DNA of 64,000 bases from Monomorium pharaonis (lineage: Eukaryota; Arthropoda; Insecta; Hymenoptera; Formicidae): NCBI RefSeq assembly GCF_013373865.1, contig NC_050467.1, forward strand, positions 7,711,237 to 7,775,236, in the 5' to 3' direction. The notes beneath the pieces were generated by a model, which saw nothing but the letters and a program-made list of their open reading frames with translations, did no database searches and had not been told where the DNA came from. The translations under genes and the position numbers were made by a program. Below, piece by piece: positions 42,823-53,400 of the stretch (position 1 is the stretch's first letter; each line of letters opens with the position of its first letter).

Positions 42823-44065
42823 AACTAACACTTCGTGATAATCCATAAACACTTGATGTTTATAGATACATATTTTTAATAGATCAATAAATATTGTTTA
42901 GAATATTATTATAAAAATATGAAACATTGTATAATTAAAAAAATGATATAAGAGAATTTTAGCGAAAAAATTATCTAGACAGATTTATTAAAAAAAATAA
43001 TTGTAATTTTTTGTGATTTTTTTTTAATTTCTACAAAAATTGATATTTATATAAAACAATAAAAACTACAAATTTTTACTTTCAGCAAATTTTTTTATAT
43101 ATTTATAGAAATTTTCTTTGCTAGTATTATATAAATAAGTAAATATTTTAACTAATAAAATTTCGAATATTTTAAAAAATTTAAAATTTTATTTTTTGTA
43201 CATTTTTTATAAAATTATATATTTCTAAAAAATGTTATTTGCAACAAATCTTTTATTTGAGAAATTGTAATTTGTAACGTTTTTTTTATTTCTACAAAAT
43301 TTGATATTTTATAAAACATTAAAAGCTCCTGCAAATTTTTATTTTTAGTAAATATTTTTATATTTTCATAAAACGTTTTTTAAAGTTACTATACAAATTA
43401 AAAGAAAAGTAATACGCAAAAATATTGAAATAAATGTCTAATTTCAATACGATTTTTCTGATAATAGCAATAATAGTAATATAACTTTAAAATATAAGTA
43501 TAAAAATTTTTTTACAACATCTAATATATCTTTTCTTAATAATGTGAAAATTAAATTAAAATAGAAAGGGGAAATTTTACATAATATATGGTATAATTCT
43601 ATTATTATTTCTTGACGTCAGACCATGCAGTAGTTCTGCTGTGTTTATGCTGTTACGCTCTGAGACGACAATACATGCTCGATTTTTGTCCCATTTTTGT
43701 CATTACCGGTATGCTGCTTAGTAAGTAAACTTCTAACAACTTTCTGCCTATTTGAAGTGATGCCATTCTCTAGTTAATTTTTGCTTACTTCTTGTTGATA
43801 CATCGTGTCAACATACAATGCTTCAATTTTGTTTTCTCTATGCTGACATATTTTGTTTGATTTTTGCAGCATTTCTGCCATGGTATTATTACGCAGATTC
43901 TGCTAAATTACTGTTTTATTTCTAAGCACATTATCTGACACTGCAAATCATGCTTTATTACTGCCAAAATTATGTCGGTATAACATGCAGCACATAATAT
44001 GCAAAGCCTGTCTTTAGCAGACTTGGCTATTGGGGCGTCTACTGGAGGTTTTATTTCTATGTGGG

Positions 44066-44600
44066 TAGAAGAGTAGAAAAAAAAATAAGTAATCGAGTAA
44101 GGAAAGAGAGAGAGAAGGGGGAGAAAAGGAAAAGAATAATATTGTGTAATAATAATAATGCCTATGCATATACGTATGTACATAATGCATATGAACATGT
44201 ACGTACATAATATATGCATGTGTATTTTATTTCTCTCTCCTTCTTTCTTTTTCTTTGTGTAAGTAATTCTTTCTCCTAAATATTATATAATATAATTAAC
44301 CTCAAAGCTTGGAATTAACAGTATGGCTGACAGAATATGTTTTAAGTATTTTAAGAAAATAATAGAATAAAGTAAACAGTTTATTCTTTTGCAATGTATT
44401 GAAATAGGTAAAAAGAATGAAATCTTGTCTGAAACAATTACAACAAAGTATACACTATAGGCGATTTTTGGCGACCCTTTGGTTCATATACCAGAATATA
44501 CCAAACTATACCAGAACATTTTCGCGTATTTGGTAGTTTGCGGTAGAAGCGTGGTTTACCATTTCTGTATAATTTTGGTTGGTACCACACTCTACCTTAC
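44066..44600. other. AT-rich non-coding stretch
   Basis: Contains a purine-rich patch (GAGAGAGAGAAGG) and ATGCATATG-like alternating sequence. No coding region or element ends are recognised. Confidence 0.5.
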
Positions 44601-44603
44601 TCA

Positions 44604-44748
44604 GGCCGGTATTCATAGTCAAATCTTATTTCAAGATCGTCTCAAGCAATGTCTTAAGATGCTAATACGGCTTTGGGATTGGTTGATGGCATCTTAAGAC
44701 AGTATTTAAGATGATCTTAAATATAAGACCCGACTATGAATACCGGCC
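44604..44748. mobile_element. PIF/Harbinger-type MITE (145 bp)
   Basis: Ends are GGCCGGTATTCATAGTC and GACTATGAATACCGGCC, flanked by TCA on both sides (44601-44603 and 44749-44751). The interior is a compact hairpin with AAGACNNTCTTAA motifs. Confidence 0.9.
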
Positions 44749-44786
44749 TCAGAGGCAAAGTAGTTTTCCAAAGTCTCTGGTACGTA

Positions 44787-45871
44787 CCCAGAGAACATTA
44801 TGACGTCTTAAAGACGTCTTATATTTCTATAAGACGTCTTATAAAACTATCAGGAAGACGTCTTTTAGACGTCTTTAAGACGTCTTATGACCCGATTTAA
44901 GACGTTTTTAAGACGTCTAAAAGACGTCTAATTTTTTTTATTTATGACGTTTTTGAGACGTCTTATATAAAAATTATTTTAGACATCCCTGGCAAAAAAA
45001 TTTCTACAAAATTCTAAAAAACTACAAAAATTTACAAAAGTGTTCCAATTCTGGTATTTTTTTGTAGTTTTTACAGAAAAATGCTAAATTTGAAACACAC
45101 TTTTGTAAATTTTTGTAGTTTTTTAGAATTTTATAGAAAATTTTTCCGCCAAGGATTCCAAAAGCTAGGTTTATTATTTTTTATTTTTTATTATTTTAAA
45201 CAAAATACTTTATATTTATATTTCATTATTTTTATTTTATTATTAAGATAAGTTTTTTTATAAATAAAAAATTTTATATTATATATTTCAATTTTATTTC
45301 ATGTTTTCGTGATTGGAAATTACAGAATTTTACAGAGATACTGGATTCAGTCACATATTTTACAGCAACTTAAGCGCAACACTATTATCGTCCGGTTTAT
45401 TAATTGTCAAAAACTGTTGTCAGAAATGTTGTCAGAAAGGTTAATTATTTCCAATAACAGCCTACACACGTGATACGTACGAGAGTTAAAAAGTTGTGTT
45501 GTATTAACGTATCCACACTCGGCTGCGTTACACAGCAAACCGGGACAAAACGTCCTAACACACACGCGATACGTGCAAGAGTTCAAAAATTGATACGGGA
45601 TAAGCACGTCGATCGACTTGATCGCATCACACGGCAGATTTGGTTATGTGCGTCATTCGACGTCTTAAAAACGTCTTTCTCAGACGTCGTAAAGACGTCT
45701 AAATGGCGTCTCAAAGAATATGTCTTAAAAAGACGTATTTTAGACGTCTTAAGAAAGACGTCTAAAATAAGACGATTTTAAGACGTCATAAAGACGTCTT
45801 TTGGTAAAGTCTCAAAGACGTCTCTTTTAAGACGTCTTAAAGATGTCTTTTAGACATGCGTGTTGTTTGGG
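44787..45871. mobile_element. TIR element packed with AAGACGTCTT palindromes (1085 bp)
   Basis: The left end CCCAGAGAACATTATGACG and right end GCGTGTTGTTTGGG lie next to TA on both sides. Within about 200 bp of each end AGACGTCT or AAGACGTCTTAAAGACGTC is repeated more than ten times. The centre has a hairpin MITE (44988-45153), AT-rich DNA and about 250 bp of mixed composition with no recognised gene. Confidence 0.8.
44988..45153. mobile_element. Hairpin MITE, second copy of the 237-414 family
   Basis: Arms with ACTACAAAAATTTACAAAAG and its inverted copy, and ends CCTGGCAAAAAAATTTC and TTTTTCCGCCAAGG, match the element at 237-414. It is nested in the AAGACGTCTT element. Confidence 0.8.
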
Positions 45872-46252
45872 TAGTAAATACGCGCCAAATACAAAATAAG
45901 CAGTAAGATATAAACCATTAAATTAACGTCAATTCGACGTAGTTCAGACTTTTCCAACATTAAATAATATTGATAGTTTATCTTTTATTTAATTAGAAAT
46001 TTGTTTTATATATCAATTGCTTTTGCATTTAAAGGTTATAGAGTAATAATCAATAATTTATGAATAGTAAACAATAAAATGCTATATAATTTATATTTAA
46101 AGACTGTATTATTCAATATTGTTATTTATTAATTGCAGACATACTGTTTTATATGTGATTGGTATCATTATATCATATATTATTATGGATAAATGTGATT
46201 ATTTATTATGTACTGATGAACATGGTCAATCAGTTGTAACAGAAAACGGACA
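45872..46252. other. AT-rich non-coding stretch
   Basis: No feature is recognised between the two elements. Confidence 0.5.
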
Positions 46253-46562
46253 CCCTAATAGCAAAATGCTAGCAGATTGCGAGCAGATTGGCAGCAAATT
46301 CAATCAGATACCCATTGCAGATTCATAGCATTCTGTGTCCGCATTAAGCTCAGGATTTGTCGACAAAGCCTGCTGGCATGGCATGCCAGTAGATTGATTG
46401 CAGAAACCGAGCAGGATTTGCTGACATAACCCTGACGACAGATTGGCAGCAGAAATCAAACAGAGCCTGCTAACATGCTATGCCAGCAAATTGGTAGCAG
46501 AAACCGAACAGGATCTGCTGACATAACCTGACAGCAGATTGGCAGCAGAAATCAAGCAGATA
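46253..46562. mobile_element. Left end of a CCCTAATAGC element with 105-bp repeats
   Basis: Starts CCCTAATAGCAAAATGCTAGC, matching the left end at 41121. From 46380 a 105-bp unit with GATTGGCAGCAGAAATCAA is repeated about 1.8 times. The element is cut at about 46560 by family B sequence and no right end is found. Confidence 0.65.
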
Positions 46563-46727
46563 TCTAAAAGATTTCTTAAATCGGATATTTTTTAAGTGCA
46601 ACTAGAAATAAAAAAATAAAATAAAAATTTCATTTTTTTAAAATTATTTTTATTAACAGTACATACTAAATTTAGGACAAATTTTTATTAATTAATTAAA
46701 TTTAAATTATTTTATTTTATTCTTACT

Positions 46728-46797
46728 TGCGCTGGTTTTGAACCCGGGACCTTAGGATGACGAACCTTGTACTCTATCTGCTACGCCAATTTGGCTC
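46728..46797 (-). repeat. tRNA-like Pol III promoter module, copy 5
   Basis: Minus strand: A-box-like TGGCGTAGCAGATAGAG and B-box-like GGGTTCAAAACC, homologous to the other four copies. Confidence 0.65.
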
Positions 46798-47480
46798 ATC
46801 GACATGGGTACTTGTTATTGTCTACATATACCAATATGTTATAAACTGACACAATTATATTATTTTTTATAAAAGCAATTAAATTTTGCAAAACATATTA
46901 AAAATAAATAGCATTAATTTATTTACTTATTAATTTCATTGTTAAATTTATCTTTTTCCATAATAATTTTATGGAAATTGCGATCTATTTAGCATTAATA
47001 CTTTGAAGCGTTCAAATAGTTAAATTAGATGGTTAACTATATAGATCATATATTCTAAGAAAAATTGAATAGTATATTTATTATCCTGTTTTTGTTCAGT
47101 ACATGATGAATTTAGATTTTGTGCATTTTTTTGTGCGCAGTAATTGTAGACAAACCGTAATTTTTGAAAACATTATCTTTATGATAATTTTTTTTAATAT
47201 CAAATGGATTTCTCATTCAAGATGTTATAATGTTGTCTGATTTCTGCTACGACGCGCATGGACGGCTCAAAAATCGGACAGCATTGTGTGATATCTTTAT
47301 TTTATGAGACATTAAGCTGATATCATTTAGCTGATGTCATAAGGATAACATTTTTAAGAAACTTAAATGAAACTCTTCAATAAGATATCTCAAAGACTTC
47401 TCTTAAATATCTCTGATAAATGTTACCATTTTGACATCATTTCCAAGATATCTAAATGTTTTCTTTAAAAAGTTCTCTTA

Positions 47481-47620
47481 GACCCGGTTCCACAACTCAC
47501 GGTTAACTGCTAACGGAAGATTAATCGACTACCTATCTTTCTCTATATTATTATCTAAGGAGAGACAGAAAATCTATTAACCTCCCGTTAGCAGTTAACC
47601 GTGAGTTGTGGAACCGGGCC
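47481..47620. mobile_element. 140-bp MITE with GACCCGGTTCCAC ends
   Basis: Ends are GACCCGGTTCCACAACTCACG and its inverted copy. TTA flanks both sides (47478-47480 and 47621-47623). Comparison with 39938-39990 shows the empty site CTCTTAAAG, proving the insertion. A 3-bp TTA duplication is typical of PIF/Harbinger-type MITEs. Confidence 0.92.
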
Positions 47621-47656
47621 TTAAAGTTTTCTGACAAGCGTACGTATTGTCTGGGC

Positions 47657-47797
47657 TTTTTTAATTTATCTGAAATTCTTTTATCTGTATTATTTTCTAT
47701 TGGTTGCCGGTATTATACATATACTTTAAACTTATGTATAATACAAGTAACCAATAGGAAATAATATAGATAAAAGAACTTCAGATAAATTAAAAAA
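47657..47797. mobile_element. Imperfect palindromic MITE (about 140 bp)
   Basis: TTAATTTATCTGAAATTCTTT and its inverted copy near 47790 flank ATTGGTT...AACCAAT and a short loop. Sequence to the right (TTTTGGCCAAGCCTGTA) resembles Tc1/mariner ends, so the true element may extend to about 47830. Confidence 0.65.
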
Positions 47798-48467
47798 ATA
47801 TAGCTGCCTAATACTTTTGGCCAAGCCTGTATACATACATATATTTCTATATAATTAGGGATCGTAAGGAAATAAAATTATTATAATTGTCAATACATTT
47901 TTAATAAGAGTTTAGGCATCATTTCTGTTATTTCAAACCCAACAAAATTACCTTTTTAAAAAAGGTAAAAAAAGGCGCCAAGTGTTCGGTTTTTCCTTTA
48001 AGCAAAAAAATTATAGGATGGTTCAACCTAAGTAATATAAGAAAAAAATTACAAATTTAAGATAAAACTTTTAATCAAATTCAACCTAAGTGGTATATAC
48101 TTTTGGATGGTTCAATCTAAGTAATATGTACTAAGTGGGTCAAATTTAACCTAAGTAATATATATTCCTGAAATTTTTAAAGTTTAACTTCTCTACAAAA
48201 ATAGTGATATCTAAATATTTTGCGCCAATTATAAGAACAAATATTTTTATAGAAACTAAAACATTATTACTATTCTTTAGCAAGTTTCTATAATACAAAA
48301 CAATTTTTTAGATTTGACACTATAAAATGAGAGTATTACGTTTTTTTTCTCTATAAAAGTAATGATATATATAAAACATGCGCCAACTATAAAGTAGTTG
48401 TTTATATGAATTAGAACATCTATTTTGTTATTCTTTGGCTGGCATTTATAGTTTAATTTTTCATTAA

Positions 48468-48570
48468 GTCCGTATCAGACTAGAGATTGATATTGAGATT
48501 GAATTGAAATGTAACCAATTAGTAGGTCAAATTCTAATTCAATCTCAATCTCAATCTCTAGTCTGATGTG
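48468..48570. mobile_element. Hairpin MITE nested in the left palindrome arm
   Basis: GTCCGTATCAGACTAGAG with GATTGATATTGAG runs, and its inverted form ending CTCTAGTCTGATGTGG, enclose a short loop. The same element is at 49684-49790 in the other arm. Confidence 0.8.
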
Positions 48571-49111
48571 GCTTTCATTCTTTTAAGTTTGTCGTTAGAT
48601 ACAATTTCGTTAATTACGAAGTATTTTAACGATAAGCTTAAGATTCTTAAATATAAGATTAAACTATAAATAATAGTCTTTTGTATTAAATTATTGGCTG
48701 CTGTGCGCCGATACAAGGCTGCTGTGCGCCTGCAAAAAACAATTGTCGGGAAGCAAATTGGCAAAAAATAAAGGAAATAATATTGAGCTGGCAAATAAAG
48801 ATTTAATTACAAATAATCACAAATATTACAAATATTTTAATACAAATAAATATTTTACTACAAAAACTTGGCGCCGCTAAACCGAATAATTTGTTTTAAT
48901 ACAAAATCGCTTTCTTACAACCTAACTTACTAAAATAATAATAATTAATTAAAATTATAATTTGTTTTACAATTAAAATCGTAATAACATTATATATGTA
49001 TAACATTATATTTGCACGCATGAGAGGGAGAGAGAAAGAGAGAGTAACGCATGTTCCAACGTACGCACACACCTAAGAGATTGAGATTCCTTATAAATTA
49101 AGTTATATACT

Positions 49112-49115
<4 letters not shown>

Positions 49116-49172
<57 letters not shown>
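49116..49172. repeat. (CA)n microsatellite in the palindrome spacer
   Basis: About 28 CA units. A shorter CA run lies at 49307-49332. The flanking sequences of the two runs are alike (CACCTAAGAGATTGAGATT), so the spacer contains a direct duplication of about 210 bp. Confidence 0.95.
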
Positions 49173-49180
<8 letters not shown>

Positions 49181-49683
49181 AATGCATATATGTATAACAT
49201 TATATTCGCACGCATGTGAGGGAGAGATAAAGAGAAAGTAATATATATTCGAACGTACGCACACACCTAAGAGATTGAGATTTCTTTTAAATTAAGTTAT
49301 ATACTAAACACACACACACACACACACACACAAATGCAAGAAAAAAGGAAAGAAAGCTGGCAAATTATTCGGTTTAGCGGCGCCAAGTTTTTGTAGTAAA
49401 ATATTTATTTGTATTAAAATATTTGTAATATTTGTGATTATTTGTAATTAAATCTTTATTTGCCAGCTCAATATTATTTCCTTTATTTTTTGCCAATTTG
49501 CTTCCCGACAATTGTTTTTTGCAGGCGCACAGCAGCCTTGTATCGGCGCACAGCAGCCAATAATTTAATACAAAAGACTATTATTTATAGTTTAATCTTA
49601 TATTTAAGAATCTTAAGCTTATCGTTAAAATACTTTGTAATTAACGAAATTGTATCTAACGACAAACTTAAAAGAATGAAAGC

Positions 49684-49790
49684 CACATCAGACTAGAGAT
49701 TGAGATTGAGATTGAATTAGAATTTGACCTACTAATTGGTTACATTTCAATTCAATCTCAATATCAATCTCTAGTCTGATACGGACTTAA
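49684..49790. mobile_element. Hairpin MITE nested in the right palindrome arm
   Basis: Inverted partner of 48468-48570, at the same relative position. Confidence 0.8.
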
Positions 49791-50318
49791 TGAAAAATTA
49801 AACTATAAATGCCAGCTAAAGAATAACAAAATAGATGTTCTAATTCATATAAACAACTACTTTATAGTTGGCGCATGTTTTATATATATCATTACTTTTA
49901 TAGAGAAAAAAAACGTAATACTCTCATTTTATAGTGTCAAATCTAAAAAATTGTTTTGTATTATAGAAACTTGCTAAAGAATAGTAATAATGTTTTAGTT
50001 TCTATAAAAATATTTGTTCTTATAATTGGCGCAAAATATTTAGATATCACTATTTTTGTAGAGAAGTTAAACTTTAAAAATTTCAGGAATATATATTACT
50101 TAGGTTAAATTTGACCCACTTAGTACATATTACTTAGATTGAACCATCCAAAAGTATATACCACTTAGGTTGAATTTGATTAAAAGTTTTATCTTAAATT
50201 TGTAATTTTTTTCTTATATTACTTAGGTTGAACCATCCTATAATTTTTTTGCTTAAAGGAAAAACCGAACACTTGGCGCCTTTTTTTACCTTTTTTAAAA
50301 AGGTAATTTTGTTGGGAT

Positions 50319-50452
50319 ATCATGCATTTTGTAGGGTTTATAGACCACTTAGATTGAATTTGATGTATGTATTAAATTATATAATTACATTCAACATATT
50401 TATAAAGAATAATGCTTATATTAAATTAAGAATATACTTTGCTGAATATATA
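50319..50452. other. Short AT-rich segment between palindrome and Helitron stop
   Basis: No clear Helitron 3' hairpin with a CTRR end is visible on the minus strand. The first 45 bp (TTGTTGGGATATCATGC ...) resemble the fragment ending at 39335, so they belong to the palindrome family. Confidence 0.45.
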
Positions 50453-53400
50453 TTATTTATTATCAACTTTTTCTAAGAATAATATATAAATATCTTTAGC
50501 ACCTCTAGGCCATTGCTTTTTTGTAACTTGCACATCATGTGCTTCAATCCAATTGCTACACAATCCTTCTCTACACATACTTGTAAAATGACCATTTTCA
50601 ATACATGAACCATAATGAAATATAGCGTTCATAACTTTATATACTTGTCCAGCTATAAATATTTTACTCGTCGGGATAGCACATAAATTAAATTTTTGTG
50701 GTACTTTTACTAAACTACCATTTTGTAATGAAAATAGACTTAAACATATAATAACTATCTGTTTTGTCAATTTTATTTCTTTCTTAAATAATAACTCATT
50801 TCCTTCACAACGTTCACATGATTTATCATGTAATTCAAACCAATGTGAAAATGATATATTTAATAAATCATTAAGATTAAAACTTTTTTTCTTTAAATTG
50901 TTAACAGGAATTGAAAGAATAACATTATTATCCGTAGTAACTTTTGTATTACTACATAACTTGCATCGAGTAGTAAGAATAACTTGATGCTCTACCAAAT
51001 CTTTTATAAAATCGTATTTTGTGCAAAGAGCTGTAAGAAAATCGAATACATCTCGTTTAATACAAGTTGAAAAATACTCTCCTAAGTATTCCCGTATTGC
51101 ATAGGTATTCAAATTAAGTATTCCATTTTCATATCGGTGAGCTAAAATACTTAAAGCATCTAATTTATCAGAATTAAATAATTGTTTTCTAATAATATTT
51201 AAATAAAATAAACATTGCAATACAGCATTTGCATAACATGAAACTTTGTCAGTATTTTGAAAACCACGTAGAATCCAACAAGCAGTATTACGTCGAATTT
51301 TTTGATCCGACTGTTGAACGGAGGTAATTGTCTTCCATAATGTCCACGGCGTATCGTGAACTTTATGATATCGTTCTTTTGAAATAGTAATAACTTGTTC
51401 TTCCAGTTTATGTATTCGCTTTAACCGATTATATTCGATAATTGCCTCTTCACTAGCTATTACACACGAAGGGTCGAAATTAATCAAATGCAATCCATCC
51501 AGAGATGTCACTCGGGATAATGCAACATAAATCTGACCACAACTAAACACAGAATTACCTATATCCGTAACAACATTTTGTAAACTTAATCCTTGGGCCT
51601 TATGAATGGTAATACCATAACTCAAAGATATTGGAAATTGTTTTCTAATAACAAATGCATTTTCCATAACTTGAAATTTGACACTTACTCTTTCAATAAA
51701 ATATTCCAAATCAGATGGTAAAAGAAGTTTAATTTTTTCTACATAATCTGTAGATGGATCTTGCACAACTGAAATAACTGTAGCAATTGTGCCATTTACA
51801 AGGCCTAAACTGGCATCAATGTTACGTCTTATCATAACTTTTGCTCCAATTTTAATTGTAATTCGTTTGAAAAGCCCAGCTGTCCTAGTATTATCATCAT
51901 CATTATCCGCCAATACCTTTGTTATTCTTTTTTTAATATATGGTGTACATTCAATCTCATCTTCAGCAATTAATAATATTTCCTTTGAAGCAATACGACT
52001 TAACATTGCATTGTTAAGAACATCACACATATGACAAGTAGGCAGTAAACAAACGGTATCAGAAGGCAAATTATCAATAAAATTACATAATTCACTTAAT
52101 CTTGCTTCGAAAGATTTACCTATAAAAGATATTTTTCTTTTTTCAAGAATGTCACAATCAGATTTTGTCAGTAAACCAATACGAATTCTCGAAAGTAATT
52201 CACGATAAGATCCATCTCCTTGTTGGCGCATATTGATCGTTGATTCATCGTAATCAAATAAAGTAGTCCATAAATTAACAGCATTTAAGGAACCAAGAAA
52301 TTTTTTAACTTTTACATTTGCTAAATCTACAAAGGCAGGATCTTCATGTACAGGAGGTAATTGAAGCAAATCTCCAAATAGAAGAATATGCACTCGACCA
52401 AACCAACCATCATCACAATCAATAGTATCAAATATTTCAGATAATCGCAAATGTATATACAATAAAATCAAATTAGATATCATTGATACCTCATCAATTA
52501 TAAAAAGAATAACATCTTTGAGGTCTGCTCGTAAAACTTTTAATACGTGATCAGCTAATTGTTTATACTTAGGAGTAGAACCATGTTCAACGGGTAATTG
52601 AAGTAATCTATGTATCGTCAAACCATTTATATTAAACGCTGCTATACCAGTGGGCGCTGCTATTGCAGTATCCTTATTAAGATTTTGTTTTATCCAGCAT
52701 TTAATAGTTTTAATCAAAAAACTTTTACCAGTGCCTCCTTCTCCACTAACGTATAGTCGTAATAACGATTTTTTATCTGACAGGGTATTAATGACTCTAT
52801 CAAATACTCTTTTTTGATCTACATTCAATTTTGAAATCATTTCAGATATATCGATTTTTTCTTCGTGACCACCGAGATCTTTAAAATCTTGCATTGCTTC
52901 ACCAGCTTGAATATTTTGAACACCTATCGGATTATCAGGATCATCTTGAGACAAATGCTGTTTTTCATCAATCTGCTGTTGAACCAATTCCTTTACAGTT
53001 TCAATTGCTTTTTTCAATTCTTCCAATTTTTCATGATACTGCAATGCTTCGACGAGATGTAATTTTACCTTATGAAATGATTCTGCATAAGTATCACAAT
53101 CATTTTTAAGATCTTCCATTTTTCGCCATGGTTGAAACATAAGAAGTAATGAAAAAAAATAATTTTCCGGCCGCGTCTTAACATCATATTTATAATGTTT
53201 AATGAGATGTCCACGTTGTCGCCGTTTAAGGTAATAACCATTATCCATCTTGTAATATTTAATGTTTTTACTTTGTGGTTTAACTTTCGTAATATCATAC
53301 CATTGCATAAATTTATATAAACACATCGATTCCAATTTTTTCGGTCTATGTGGATAATGGTCATCTATTACAGACGCACAAAATATATCTGTAGAATCTT

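Larger units (their letters stand above)
41121..44035. mobile_element. TIR element with CCCCTAATAGCC ends, nested
   Basis: The left end CCCCTAATAGCCAAATAC and right end GGCTATTGGGG enclose 2.9 kb within the outer CCCACATAG element. The left interior has a tandem unit of about 118 bp with GCAGAAAC and GACAGCAAAAAT (41265-41515), and the right interior has related GCTG-rich motifs. The family A copy at 41525-42737 is inserted in it. A 5S-derived block follows, and from 42850 to 43600 only AT-rich non-coding DNA is seen. A second left end of this family occurs at 46253. Confidence 0.75.
39562..44065. mobile_element. Outer TIR element with CCCACATAGAAAT ends, host of nested elements
   Basis: The left end CCCACATAGAAATTGG and right end ATTTCTATGTGGG are 4.5 kb apart, each next to TA. 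The left interior (39600-39935) has about four copies of an 88-bp unit rich in ATGGACGTCCAT; related units lie at 40875-41120. The rest is other elements inserted into it: family B (39938-40873) and the CCCCTAATAGCC element (41121-44035). Confidence 0.8.
46565..47655 (-). mobile_element. Inverted-repeat element, family B copy (tRNA-bearing core)
   Basis: Reads on the minus strand from CCCAGACAATACG at 47655. Its first 400 bp match 39938-40195, followed by the shared core to about 46600. A 140-bp MITE interrupts it at 47481. The left border is a junction with the CCCTAATAGC element. Confidence 0.8.
47939..50318. repeat. 2.4-kb near-perfect palindrome
   Basis: The left arm (47939 to about 48897) and right arm (about 49362 to 50318) are inverted copies with only about two mismatches in the parts I compared. 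A 460-bp spacer holds CA runs. Each arm contains a nested hairpin MITE (48468-48570 and 49684-49790) and two units of the GCGCACAGCAGCC repeat seen next to the Helitron. Identical 78-codon frames in the arms are a by-product. Since both arms share the nested MITE, one arm was copied from the other after that insertion. Confidence 0.93.

Noticed and set aside
48000..48180. Telomeric TTAGG or CCTAA repeats
   Set aside because: AACCTAAG occurs several times but at irregular spacing within a longer AT-rich unit, not as a tandem pentamer array.
48558..49696. Two identical 78-codon frames (48558-48794 and 49460-49696)
   Set aside because: They are the same sequence in the two palindrome arms, with no recognised domain and AT-rich codon use. 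The identity reflects arm duplication and is not gene conservation.
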